The position numbers and the translations under genes are program-made. Below, in pieces: positions 45,363 to 53,263 of a stretch of DNA of 64,000 nucleotides. Source of the stretch: Promethearchaeota archaeon (GTDB lineage: Archaea > Asgardarchaeota > Lokiarchaeia > Sigyniarchaeales > SOKP01); the NCBI GenBank assembly GCA_019058295.1, contig JAHPZI010000001.1:1-64000 (forward strand). Reading direction: 5' to 3'. The notes beneath the pieces were generated by a model. The model did not search any database, had not been told where the DNA came from, and saw only the letters and a list, made by a program, of their open reading frames with translations. Position 1 is the stretch's first letter. Every line of letters begins with the position of its first letter.

Positions 45363-45379
45363 ATGGAAGAATGGCTTGA
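45343..45379 (+). repeat. Direct repeat copy B, spanning the methyltransferase start codon
   Basis: Matches 32744-32781 with a 19-bp identical core and one single-base indel. Here the repeat runs through the start of an intact gene (MEEWLE...), so this is the functional copy. The two copies have the same orientation and are 12.6 kb apart. Confidence 0.5.
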
Positions 45380-45905
45380 AACAGAGGGCAAGTTAGTACT
45401 TAGAGAAATTGGAATTAAAGAAGGGATGACAGTATTAGATTTTGGAAGTGGTTCGGGGGTTTATACGATGATAAGTTCAAAAATAGTAGGGATAAAGGGA
45501 GAGGTCTATGCGCTTGATAGTGATAAGGCGTCCTTGAACAAACTAAGCAACGAGCTCGAAGCCTCAAAAATTAAAAATGTAAAGATTATCAAGGGTCCCA
45601 AGCAGATTGCCCTTCCATTTGAGAAGGAATATTTTGACTTTTTTTTATTATATGATGTATTTCATTTATTAGACAAGGATAATCGGGATACTGTGTTAAG
45701 AGAGGCATATCGAGTGTTGAAAAGAGAGGGGATATTATCGTATCACGCAACGCATATAGGCAGCTATGATACGAATTTAGAAGACGTGCAACAGCAAATT
45801 AAACTGCACGGATTTCGATTAAAGGAAGAGTTTCGGAGACCTATGTTTCATTGGAGATGGATTGCGGAGGGCTTAGTCTTTAATTATGGAAAACAAATAG
45901 GTTAA
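45363..45905 (+). CDS. Class I SAM-dependent methyltransferase
   Basis: A 180-residue Rossmann methyltransferase of type 11. Motif I VLDFGSGSGVYTMIS is at residues 25-39, the acidic residue after strand 2 in VYALDSD, motif IV-like YFDFFLLYDVFHLL near 95 and post-motif VLKREGILSYHATH. It starts directly at the methylase core with only a short helix before it, which is the compact form of the family. The substrate is unknown. The ATG lies in repeat copy B. It overlaps the convergent TrmO-like gene by 4 bp at the 3' ends. Confidence 0.85.
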   Translation: MEEWLETEGKLVLREIGIKEGMTVLDFGSGSGVYTMISSKIVGIKGEVYALDSDKASLNKLSNELEASKIKNVKIIKGPKQIALPFEKEYFDFFLLYDVFHLLDKDNRDTVLREAYRVLKREGILSYHATHIGSYDTNLEDVQQQIKLHGFRLKEEFRRPMFHWRWIAEGLVFNYGKQIG

Positions 45906-46357
45906 AATTTACCTTTTATCCAGCCGATCTTTTCAGTATCTCGATTGTCGATTGAGGGAATAAAGGGTTTTATATCTAATACAGGAGTTCCCTCGACAAA
46001 GTCCAAATTTTTCACATATAATTTGTTATCTTCAATTTTCAGTAATTTTAGGACAGATAAACCTATTGGATTGGGGCGTCTCGGGGATCTAATAGCGAAT
46101 ACTCCGTAGAGATCAGAATCCCAATGAGTAGGGGATTGGAGTGGTACGGGTTGTTTTACAAGATGTAGATAGACGATGCATAGGATGTATTCAAATCCCT
46201 CTAAATCTTTTAAGCCGTCTTTATATTCGGGGAAGAGTTCAATAATTCCCTCGACCTTTGAGAATTTGGGCTGAACAGGGACTTTAACGTATTTTTTTAG
46301 AGAGGAATGAATAACTCCAATTGGTTTCAGCTCAATTTTTGAAATAGATGGGTTCAT
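45902..46357 (-). CDS. trmO: TrmO/TsaA-like tRNA (t6A37) N6-methyltransferase
   Basis: A 151-residue single-domain protein of the UPF0066/YaeB family, which methylates t6A at position 37 of tRNA-Thr using SAM. Family hallmarks: ELKPIGVIHSSLKK at the N-terminus, GVFAIRSPRRPNPIGLSVL in the middle (the SAM-site loop) and EGTPVLDIKPFIP near the end. Length matches the short archaeal form, which lacks the bacterial C-terminal domain. ATG at 46357. Cellular role is tRNA modification in the cytoplasm. Confidence 0.88.
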   Translation of the reverse strand: MNPSISKIELKPIGVIHSSLKKYVKVPVQPKFSKVEGIIELFPEYKDGLKDLEGFEYILCIVYLHLVKQPVPLQSPTHWDSDLYGVFAIRSPRRPNPIGLSVLKLLKIEDNKLYVKNLDFVEGTPVLDIKPFIPSIDNRDTEKIGWIKGKF

Positions 46358-46404
46358 GTTTCACTCACAGTATTAATAATTTCTTTTTTTAGTAAATATA
46401 CAAA

Positions 46405-46596
46405 TTAAGCTCTAACCATTTTAGAGCCACATTTTGGGCATGTTTGATTATAACAAGGAACTCCTCTCTGATGGGACACTCTATATCCACAATTAGGGCA
46501 TACACAATCTCCTCCAAGTCCTGCGGCGTATGGTCCGCCCATCCTTCCTTTACCACCACTTCTGCCACTCCCTCTGCCATCACCTCTTCCGCTCAT
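46405..46596 (-). CDS. Small Gly-rich zinc-ribbon protein
   Basis: A 63-residue protein. The first half is Gly/Arg-rich (MSGRGDGRGSGRSGGKGRMG) with GGPYAAGLGGDCVCPNCGYRV, followed by PCYNQTCPKCGSKMVR. Two C-x2-C pairs make a rubredoxin-like or zinc-ribbon knuckle. Proteins of this pattern are found in anaerobes, often near NifB/dinitrogenase-cofactor-like proteins, but none is seen here. The other frame in the same place is an antisense-style shadow. A metal-binding role is likely; the partner is unknown. Confidence 0.75.
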   Translation of the reverse strand: MSGRGDGRGSGRSGGKGRMGGPYAAGLGGDCVCPNCGYRVSHQRGVPCYNQTCPKCGSKMVRA

Positions 46597-46678
46597 AGAT
46601 CAACCTCCATTCGATTATTTAAAATTTAATTTTATCTTGAGATTTGAGTAATTTCAAAAATAAAAGTGCTCAAGAATT

Positions 46679-47347
46679 TTAAGAAAGCTTCCATGCACCA
46701 TATGTTAAGACAGAAAAGCTAACTAATATAGAAAATCTGCCGATTTTTTGTCCTATTGTAAGTAATGCACGAATACCTAAAGTCAGTGAGGCAAGTGCCA
46801 TCATCAAGAATATAAAGAAAAGCACTGTAAAGAGCATAAAAAGATATGTTACCCCCTTAGAAAACTTCTCACTCCGATATAGTATAATACTATAGAAAAA
46901 CATTGTAGAAAAGATCGCAATATAGGCTACTAAAGCAAATATCATATGGGGGATATAAAGAATGTCTGCAGGTGTAGCGACTGCTCCAATAAAACCAATA
47001 GACGAAATAGCGCCAAAACAACCCCCAAATTTTGCTAGCTTCCTTTCAAGCGAATCGTCGTCAAATAAGCGTGGAACCACTAAATAAAAAGGTATCATTG
47101 CTAACCCAAAGGTACAATAGGCAATAGAAAAAAACACCATAGAGATTAGATTAAGTTCTCCATTATGTGCGTATACTCTACCTGAATCGCTAAATGTATT
47201 GAACCAGAAAGTATATCCCGGAGCGTTAGGATTATCTTGAGTCCCTCCTGGATAAAATAACATAGCCAAGGTGATAAAAACTACATATATTACAATTCCT
47301 ATAATCTCAATCATATAGGCTTTCTTATTTGAAATTTTTAATTCCAT
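46679..47347 (-). CDS. Six-helix membrane protein (DUF998-like)
   Basis: A 222-residue integral membrane protein with about six hydrophobic helices (around 13-32, 67-90, 105-122, 128-150, 162-190 and 198-218). The first extracellular loop carries NTFSDSGRVYA, which resembles the N-x-(I/F)-S-D-x-G motif of DUF998 proteins. No catalytic or transport signature is visible. It stands alone with ATG at 47347. Function unknown; the family is often annotated simply as a membrane protein. Confidence 0.75.
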   Translation of the reverse strand: MELKISNKKAYMIEIIGIVIYVVFITLAMLFYPGGTQDNPNAPGYTFWFNTFSDSGRVYAHNGELNLISMVFFSIAYCTFGLAMIPFYLVVPRLFDDDSLERKLAKFGGCFGAISSIGFIGAVATPADILYIPHMIFALVAYIAIFSTMFFYSIILYRSEKFSKGVTYLFMLFTVLFFIFLMMALASLTLGIRALLTIGQKIGRFSILVSFSVLTYGAWKLS

Positions 47348-47668
47348 AATTTAAAATAAACTCTTGGAACGATTTAAGTATTTTTAATATTTTCTTTAAA
47401 GTAGTAATTTAATCGTTTAAAAAATTGATTATAAATTTATCATAATAAAATGAAAATATAATTAATTTTTAGGGTCACATTTTAATTTTATGATATCGTT
47501 CTGTCAAGTAGATAAAATTAAAACGCATATTTACCATGATAGAAAAAACTTTTTGTTTTTAAATGGTAAATTTAAAACCTTAAATTAATATTAATTACGT
47601 AAGATCATATGGAATTTTTAATTGAAAATCTCTTTCAAACGATTCTAAAGTTATCGAGGTAAAAGGAA
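47348..47668. other. Intergenic region upstream of the thioredoxin-like gene
   Basis: These 321 bp carry a spaced inverted repeat (47529-47571) and a possible 17-codon frame starting at the ATG near 47609 that ends just before the thioredoxin-like gene. I cannot support that peptide as a gene. The rest is AT-rich and unremarkable. Confidence 0.4.
47529..47571. repeat. Spaced inverted repeat sharing the CARF-operator half-site
   Basis: ATTTACCAT at 47529-47537 and ATGGTAAAT at 47563-47571 are perfect inverted arms with a 25-nt spacer. The half-site ATTTACCA is the same as in the palindrome before the CARF-wHTH gene. It could be a second binding site or a chance AT-rich hairpin. Confidence 0.3.
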
Positions 47669-47950
47669 ATAAAGCACTTCAAACTTCAGGTTTTACTGAA
47701 CGTCGATGAGACTTACTGCGCAAAATGCTGTAGAACGAGAAATATTATTGAAAGGATGCTTGAAGAAGTCCCTAGAATAAAGGAAAGAATTGAAGTTATA
47801 TTTGAAGATATTGCGACACAAGGAATTAAAGAGAAATACGGCTCGCTTACTCCTCCTGTCATTATAATGAATGATTCGATATACTTAGAAGGCCATGTTC
47901 CAGTTATAAAGAAATTAAGTAGGGAAATATTAGACCAGCTTAATTCTTAA
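47669..47950 (+). CDS. Small thioredoxin-like (CxxC) protein, probable non-ATG start
   Basis: The first ATG is at 47756, but the same frame is open upstream and supplies the expected fold start: a strand LQVLLNV and the redox motif YCAKCCRT (C-x2-C), directly before helix NIIERML. The downstream half has the conserved cis-Pro strand LTPPVIIMNDSIYLEGHVP. Without the upstream part the protein would lack its active site. The frame closes with a stop at 47660. GAGGT at 47656-47660 lies 8 nt before ATA 47669, so initiation at ATA (93 residues) is the best fit; GTT or CTG codons further in are alternatives. Likely a thiol redox or disulfide protein of the thioredoxin/glutaredoxin-like class. Confidence 0.7.
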   Translation: MKHFKLQVLLNVDETYCAKCCRTRNIIERMLEEVPRIKERIEVIFEDIATQGIKEKYGSLTPPVIIMNDSIYLEGHVPVIKKLSREILDQLNS

Positions 47951-47981
47951 GAAGAATCTGGCCAACTTACAGTAGTTAAAT

Positions 47982-48536
47982 TTATACTTCCATTGATTGA
48001 TTTGCTGTGGTTATTTTTCTATAATCTATGATGGTGCTTACTAATGATTCAAATACTTCATTGACGTTATATCCTGTTTTCGAGGAGACTTTTAAATATC
48101 CGCTTATATTATTGTTTTCGACAAACTGACGAACGTATTCATCATCAACCATGATAGACTCTATTAAATCATATTTAGATCCCAGAAGAAGAATAGGGAG
48201 TGTGGGATCATCTTTACGGATAAGATTTATCCATTTAGGTAAATTCATAAAACTTTTGAAGATTGTTAAATCAAACATTAAAAATGCACCTGCGGCACCT
48301 TTTACAAAATCATCGAGCATGAATCTGAACCTTTCTTGTCCGCCAAAGTCCCATAATTGTAATGAGCAGACGGGACCCTCTTTTAAAGTAAGGACTTTAT
48401 GAAGAATATCAGTACCGATGGTCATCTTCGCTTCATATAAGAATTCCCCTTCAATATAGCGGTGTAGAATAGTAGTTTTCCCTACACCACCATCACCAGC
48501 AATAATAATTTTAAAGACTAGACTGGGATTAATCAT
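47982..48536 (-). CDS. Ras-like small GTPase (Asgard type), copy 1
   Basis: A 184-residue protein with all Ras-superfamily motifs in order: G1 GDGGVGKTT (residues 14-22), switch I Thr in MTIGTDI, G3 WDFGGQERF (Arf-like DxGGQ rather than DTAGQ), G4 GSKYDL and G5 VSSKTGYN. G4 has Ser in place of the usual Asn (N/TKxD). There is no C-terminal Cys, so no prenylation; the tail is ANQSMEV. Expansion of such GTPases is a hallmark of Asgard archaea. Partners and process are unknown. Two paralogs follow at 48,704 and 54,577. Confidence 0.92.
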   Translation of the reverse strand: MINPSLVFKIIIAGDGGVGKTTILHRYIEGEFLYEAKMTIGTDILHKVLTLKEGPVCSLQLWDFGGQERFRFMLDDFVKGAAGAFLMFDLTIFKSFMNLPKWINLIRKDDPTLPILLLGSKYDLIESIMVDDEYVRQFVENNNISGYLKVSSKTGYNVNEVFESLVSTIIDYRKITTANQSMEV

Positions 48537-48682
48537 TAAATTTCAATAATTTAATTTGATTTTTAAAATTTCCATTTATACAACATTAGAATTATATGTA
48601 TAAAAATTATGAATAATTTAAATAAGTTTTAGATTTGTTTATTTATTAAAAAAAGCTAAAGTTCTTATTAAAGATCTTATAG

Positions 48683-48724
48683 CTTCCTTTAGGGAGGAGT
48701 AGTTCAAACTTCCATTGATTGATC
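48683..48724 (-). repeat. Conserved 3' box of GTPase copy 2
   Basis: This 42-bp segment, which spans the stop codon and 21 bp beyond it, matches 54556-54597 at 41 of 42 positions. It marks the 3' limit of a recent duplication between the GTPase copies. The non-coding part (CTTCCTTTAGGGAGGAGT) is also kept. Confidence 0.6.
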
Positions 48725-49258
48725 TGCTGTGATTAAATGTCTATATTCTATGATAGTGTTTACTAAAGATTCAAATACTTCATTGACGTTATATCCCGTT
48801 TTCGAGGAGACTTTCAAATATCCGCTAATATGATTGTTTTCGACAAACTCGAGAACTTCTTCATCATCCACACAGATAGAATCTAATAAATCATATTTAG
48901 AACCTAGAAGAAGAATAGGGAGGGTTGGATCATCCTTACGGACAATTTTTATCCATTTAGGTAAATTAAAAAAACTTACAGGGTTAGTTAAATCAAACAT
49001 TAAAAATGCCCCCGCAGCGCCGTTTACAAAACTATCGAACATGAATCTGAACCTTTCTTGTCCACCAAAGTCCCATAATTGTAATGAGCAGATGGGTCCT
49101 TCTTTTAAGCTAAGGACTTTATGAAAAATATCAGCACCGATGGTCATCTTCGAATCAAATAAGAATGTACCATTAACATAGCGGTGGAGCATAGTAGTTT
49201 TTCCTACACCACCATCCCCACCAATAATAATTTTAAAGATAAGACTAGGATTAATCAT
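48704..49258 (-). CDS. Ras-like small GTPase (Asgard type), copy 2
   Basis: A 184-residue paralog: G1 GDGGVGKTT, G3 WDFGGQERF, G4 GSKYDL, G5 VSSKTGYN, tail ADQSMEV. It is closest to copy 3 (both have HRYVNGTFLFDSKMTIGADI), indicating a more recent split from copy 3 than from copy 1. The G4 Ser is conserved in all three. It lies 167 bp upstream of copy 1 on the same strand, each probably with its own promoter because the gap is AT-rich and non-coding. Confidence 0.92.
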   Translation of the reverse strand: MINPSLIFKIIIGGDGGVGKTTMLHRYVNGTFLFDSKMTIGADIFHKVLSLKEGPICSLQLWDFGGQERFRFMFDSFVNGAAGAFLMFDLTNPVSFFNLPKWIKIVRKDDPTLPILLLGSKYDLLDSICVDDEEVLEFVENNHISGYLKVSSKTGYNVNEVFESLVNTIIEYRHLITADQSMEV

Positions 49259-49445
49259 TACATTTCAACAATATAATTTAATTTTTTAAATTTCCATTTA
49301 CACAACATTAGAATTATACTAACAATAATTAGAGTAAACTACATATTTTAAAGTTTCGGTTATATTTTTAAAAAGAGCTAAAGTTCTTATTTGAGCTCCA
49401 ATTCTTATATAAATAGAATTTGATAAATCATGAGGGAATATAAGT

Positions 49446-50288
49446 ATGATTGAAGTATATATAGGTTTTTTAATGATATTTTTAATCGGATGTATGAGTT
49501 TAATTGGTATTGTGATGATTTCGCTAAGAGAAAAAACCTTAGATAAGATATTATTAATTCTTGTTGCATTTGGGACTGGAGCGATTTTGGCAACCGCATT
49601 ATTTAGCCTTATTCCAGAGGCTATACATCATATGGAAGAATTAAGGTCTGAAGGAGTAAATTTCAATGAGAATTTCCTTTATTTATATATTATTTCGGGA
49701 TTTATCATATTCTTTTTTATAGAGCGTTTTATTTATTGGTTTCATGGGCATGGGCACGAGACAGAAGATAAGATGGTATGTTATTCTAATAAAAGTGGTA
49801 TGGCTGATGAACTTATGGAAAAGGGGGGGAAAATTAAAAGTTATGTATATCTAAATCTCTTAGGGGATGGGCTTCATAATTTTTTAGATGGAGTGGTAAT
49901 CATGGTTTCTTTTTTAACCGGTATTGGGTATGGGATAATTGTATCACTTGCAGTATTATTCCATGAATTACCTCAGGAGGTCGGAGATTACGGAATATTA
50001 GTATATGGCGGGTTTACTAAAAAGAGAGCAATTGAATACAACTTTTTAAGCGCAATGGTTGCCATGCTCGGTGGGATAATAGGATTTATTTTATCCGGTC
50101 AAGTGAAGATATTTAACATATTCATCTTAGCGTTTTCAGGGGGAGGCTTTTTATATATTGCCTGTACAGAACTCATGCCGGAATTCACTAAGCAAAAAGA
50201 CTTAAAGAAATCCATAATTCAAGCCCTAATCTTCTTGATCGGTTTAGTACTTATCATCTTATTAGTCATTATATTACCGCATGAGTAA
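49446..50288 (+). CDS. ZIP-family divalent metal transporter
   Basis: A 280-residue membrane protein with eight predicted helices. The ZIP metal-site motifs are present in helices 4 and 5: DGLHNFLDGVV and HELPQEVGDYGIL. A His-rich cytosolic loop (WFHGHGHETED) lies between helices 3 and 4. It should move Zn2+, Fe2+ or similar metals into the cytosol across the cell membrane. ATG at 49446; single gene, divergent from GTPase copy 2. Confidence 0.92.
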   Translation: MIEVYIGFLMIFLIGCMSLIGIVMISLREKTLDKILLILVAFGTGAILATALFSLIPEAIHHMEELRSEGVNFNENFLYLYIISGFIIFFFIERFIYWFHGHGHETEDKMVCYSNKSGMADELMEKGGKIKSYVYLNLLGDGLHNFLDGVVIMVSFLTGIGYGIIVSLAVLFHELPQEVGDYGILVYGGFTKKRAIEYNFLSAMVAMLGGIIGFILSGQVKIFNIFILAFSGGGFLYIACTELMPEFTKQKDLKKSIIQALIFLIGLVLIILLVIILPHE

Positions 50289-50380
50289 TCTTATCTTTTA
50301 TAAAAATTGAGAACTAAACATAATTATTGTAATTTTTAAATATTTTCGTATCGAAAATAAATTAACAATTAAATAATAAA

Positions 50381-51571
50381 TTGAATGATGAAATTATGGT
50401 AACAAACCAAGGAAAATTTTCGATGTTAAATTTCATTAAGGAGGTGTGTGACGAGATTGGCCCTCGATTTGGCACGACCGAGTTAGAGCTAAAGGCCGGT
50501 TTGAAGATTAAAGGCATCCTGGAAAGCAAGACCGACGAGGTGGTCATGGAGGATTTCGAGTGTCATCCAAGAGCATTTTTAGATTTTACCCGCGTTGCGT
50601 TTGTCGTTGCGCTGATTGGCACAATACTATTTATCTGGTTTCCTCTAATCAGTTTTCTGTTGTATCTTTACGCGTTATCCATATATGCTTTGGAGCAAAT
50701 GTTTCTGAAGGAGTATGTCGATTTTTTCTTTCCAAAAAGGACGGGTTCAAACGTGATTGGCAAGTTAAAGCCTGTAAAAGAGTCGAAGCAAATAGTTATT
50801 GTTAGTGGTCACCACGATAGCGCTTGGGAATTTCCGCTATTCGAGAAGTTCAAATCAAATTTTCGTTATATTGCATTTTCAACGGCTGGCTTAATCTTCT
50901 TAGCGGCAATAATATCGCTGGTAAAGTTCATTTTTGATATCTTAGGCACCACGACGTTAATGATGACATTAATCTTGCTAATTATTCCTATTCTGGCGCT
51001 TATTATGATGGCTTATTTAGCTCTCAAAATTCATTCTAAGAATGTAATTCTTGGCGCAAACGACAATTTATCGGCTGTTGCGGTTGTTTTAGCCCTTGCT
51101 GAGCATTTCTCAACCCGAAAGCTCCAAAATATTGAACTTTGGTGTATTTCATTCTCGTGTGAGGAATGCATGAGAGGCTCGAAGCGATTCGTTAAGAGGC
51201 ATCTGGACGAATTAAAGGATTCTAAGACGATTAATATGGATATGATTGGTGAGGGAACGCTTTCTATTATTTCTTCAGAACCTTATTTCACGGCGAGGCA
51301 TTCTAAGGAATTAGCAAAGGACTTTCAAGAATCCACAAAACGGGCGAATGTCGAAATGCCGATTAAAGTCTTAAAATTTGGGGGAAGTGATGCTGCAAAC
51401 TTTTCAAAAAAGAAGCTCGAGGCCATTTCTATTTTCGGCTTGACTTCACAAGATCATCCGAGTACATGGCATGAAATGGGAGATACCCCTGAAATCATTG
51501 ATGAGAAGCTTCTCGAAAACACGTTAAAAGCAATTATTCAATATTTAGAAGATCTTGACGCTAGAGTATGA
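50381..51571 (+). CDS. M28-family zinc aminopeptidase, membrane anchored
   Basis: A 396-residue M28 peptidase. Zinc and catalytic residues: SGHHDSAWE (His/Asp), GANDNLSAVAV (bridging Asp), FSCEECMRGSKRF (Glu pair), INMDMIGEG (Asp) and HPSTWHEMGDTPE (last His). Two hydrophobic regions (about 65-105 and 165-215) interrupt the fold and should anchor it in the membrane, which is unusual for M28 enzymes. Start is TTG 50381 or ATG 50396 (MVTNQGKF). Its final bases overlap the next gene (ATGA). Codon use looks richer in G/C than its neighbours, which may indicate transfer. Confidence 0.88.
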   Translation: MNDEIMVTNQGKFSMLNFIKEVCDEIGPRFGTTELELKAGLKIKGILESKTDEVVMEDFECHPRAFLDFTRVAFVVALIGTILFIWFPLISFLLYLYALSIYALEQMFLKEYVDFFFPKRTGSNVIGKLKPVKESKQIVIVSGHHDSAWEFPLFEKFKSNFRYIAFSTAGLIFLAAIISLVKFIFDILGTTTLMMTLILLIIPILALIMMAYLALKIHSKNVILGANDNLSAVAVVLALAEHFSTRKLQNIELWCISFSCEECMRGSKRFVKRHLDELKDSKTINMDMIGEGTLSIISSEPYFTARHSKELAKDFQESTKRANVEMPIKVLKFGGSDAANFSKKKLEAISIFGLTSQDHPSTWHEMGDTPEIIDEKLLENTLKAIIQYLEDLDARV

Positions 51572-52308
51572 AAATGTCAGAAAAAGTATTATATATAGAA
51601 TTAACACCTGAGGAATTTAAAGAACGGTTATCAAAGGCTCCGATTGCCTATTTACCTTTAGGAACTCTTGAATGGCATGGTCGGCATATGCCATTGGGAG
51701 CAGATGGATTGATATCTTCTGGCTTTTTTAGGGAGCTTGCGAAAAAAGTGGGGGGCATTGTTCTTCCAATGCTATTTTTAGGCCCTGACAAATCGAGAGA
51801 TGTGGATGGAAAAGAATATTATGGGATGGATATTCATAGTTATCCTAATCAACACCCTCAAAAACTTTTGGGTAGCGCTTATTGGATAAAAAAAAAGCTT
51901 TTTAGGGATGTTCTTGAAGAAATCTTAAAACAGCTTAAAAGAGCAGGGTTTAAAATTGTTGTAGCACATGGTCATGGTCCCTCTACCATGGCTTTTTATT
52001 CGGGTATTACGAAGTGGAGAAGTGAATTAGGTCTTGAGCTGTTTACATGCTGGCGAGATAAAGAATCAGATGGTCTTGGAATACAAACGGATCATGCTGC
52101 GGCAAATGAAACATCCCTTATGATGGCTTTGAGACCAGATCTCGTCAAAATAGAAAATCTTCCAAAAGATAAGGATAAAAAGCCACTTGGGCTTCTGGGC
52201 AAAGATCCCCGCAAATTCGCAAGCTCTGAGGAGGGAAAGAAAATAATCTCGTTACAAGTAGATCGAATGGCAGAAATTCTTAAAGAAACATTAAATAAAA
52301 TTAATTAA
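51568..52308 (+). CDS. Creatininase-family amidohydrolase
   Basis: A 246-residue protein of the creatinine amidohydrolase/MftE/FAPy-deformylase family. Metal-site motifs: PLGTLEWHGRHMPLGADG (Glu/His/Asp), VVAHGHGPST (second His, where family members have GNGG), and DHAAANETSLMMAL (Glu of the metal site). The family hydrolyses cyclic amides or cleaves peptide ends. The start ATG overlaps the peptidase stop by 4 bp, so the two are likely coupled and may act on the same peptide or amide substrate. Confidence 0.87.
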   Translation: MKMSEKVLYIELTPEEFKERLSKAPIAYLPLGTLEWHGRHMPLGADGLISSGFFRELAKKVGGIVLPMLFLGPDKSRDVDGKEYYGMDIHSYPNQHPQKLLGSAYWIKKKLFRDVLEEILKQLKRAGFKIVVAHGHGPSTMAFYSGITKWRSELGLELFTCWRDKESDGLGIQTDHAAANETSLMMALRPDLVKIENLPKDKDKKPLGLLGKDPRKFASSEEGKKIISLQVDRMAEILKETLNKIN

Positions 52309-52368
52309 ATCTTTTTGGATTTAATATTTATGATAACAATGATATAAAAATGAGGATAATTTAAAGGT

Positions 52369-52812
52369 GTGGATAAATTGAGTGAGGAGGAAGAACAGTC
52401 TTTAACGATGTGTTGGTTTGGTATGTACCAACCTTATGCAACTTCAATAGTTCATGTTCCTGAACAGGAAATTAGCCCTGATGAGGTGGATAAGAAAGAT
52501 CTAGTGTTTATTTGGGATAAATATATGAAGGCAGATATATTAAGTGATCTTTTAGGGACACCTGTGCCATGGTCTCCTGCTTTAATTAAGGGGTATTCTC
52601 GTAAATGGAAAAAAGAAGATAGAAGTTTTACTTGCGAATTGGTTCAAAAGGAGGGTGGCGAATGTCTTGGAGCAGTGTTATTGATATCGAGATTAAGTGA
52701 AGGCCAATTAAATCCCCTTATTGAGAGTTATAAAGTTCGAGGTTATTCTTTAAAAAAAGCTAAAGTTCTTATTGGAGATTTAACACGAGAGATATTGGCG
52801 TTTTTGCCATGA
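52369..52812 (+). CDS. Gamma-glutamylcyclotransferase-like (AIG2) protein
   Basis: A 147-residue protein. The segments CWFGMYQPYATSI, VPWSPALIKGYSRKW and a glycine-led strand GAVLLISRLSEGQL followed by ESYKVRGYS match the small barrel of the GGCT/AIG2-like family. The usual YGTL start is replaced by FGMYQ, so activity is uncertain. Start: GTG 52369, with AAAGG close upstream. It follows the creatininase gene by 60 bp on the same strand and may share its promoter. Confidence 0.65.
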   Translation: MDKLSEEEEQSLTMCWFGMYQPYATSIVHVPEQEISPDEVDKKDLVFIWDKYMKADILSDLLGTPVPWSPALIKGYSRKWKKEDRSFTCELVQKEGGECLGAVLLISRLSEGQLNPLIESYKVRGYSLKKAKVLIGDLTREILAFLP

Positions 52813-52864
52813 TTACGACTTTTCACAAATAAAAAAATGGTAGGAAACTTTGAATATAACTAAT

Positions 52865-53263
52865 TTATTTCATAATAAACAGACGTTCATGATAACTAGT
52901 AAATTGATTTGATAATATACGATATTTACAATCGTCCCATTTTTTTCTAAAATAATAAAAATATTCTGAAATTTCCAGTGGATCGCCAAAAATAACTTTA
53001 TAGTTTCTAATAATTGAAATTTGTATGTCAATTGGAAACAATTCAAAAACTCGGATATCAAATTTTAGGGGAAATTTACCTAAAAGTGATTTCTGTAATT
53101 CAATATTCTGCTTCTCATTTTTATTTCGGGTAATAATGGCAATATCAATATCAGATTCAGGACGCATACCACCTTCTACAACCGACCCAAATAAAATTAT
53201 TTCATATTTTTCTTTTAAAGGCTCTAAAATCTCTTTCATTTCTTCAATCTTTGGTAATTTCAT
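52865..53263 (-). CDS. mntA: MntA-type nucleotidyltransferase antitoxin
   Basis: A 132-residue minimal nucleotidyltransferase. ILFGSVVEGGMRPESDIDIA gives the exact GS-x10-D-x-D motif of MntA, near residues 22-41. MntA neutralises the HEPN toxin HepT by adding AMP to a Tyr near its active site. The frame overlaps the upstream HEPN gene by 20 bp, which is the usual toxin-first order. Intact, so probably functional. Confidence 0.85.
   Translation of the reverse strand: MKLPKIEEMKEILEPLKEKYEIILFGSVVEGGMRPESDIDIAIITRNKNEKQNIELQKSLLGKFPLKFDIRVFELFPIDIQISIIRNYKVIFGDPLEISEYFYYFRKKWDDCKYRILSNQFTSYHERLFIMK

Noticed and set aside
46389..46583. 64-residue minus-strand frame overlapping the small zinc-ribbon gene
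   Set aside because: It is a shifted frame of the Gly-rich gene, whose frame alone shows paired CxxC motifs.
47609..47662. 17-codon frame (MEFLIENLFQTILKLSR) before the thioredoxin-like gene
   Set aside because: Very short, no ribosome site, and it overlaps the Shine-Dalgarno region of the following gene; more likely chance.
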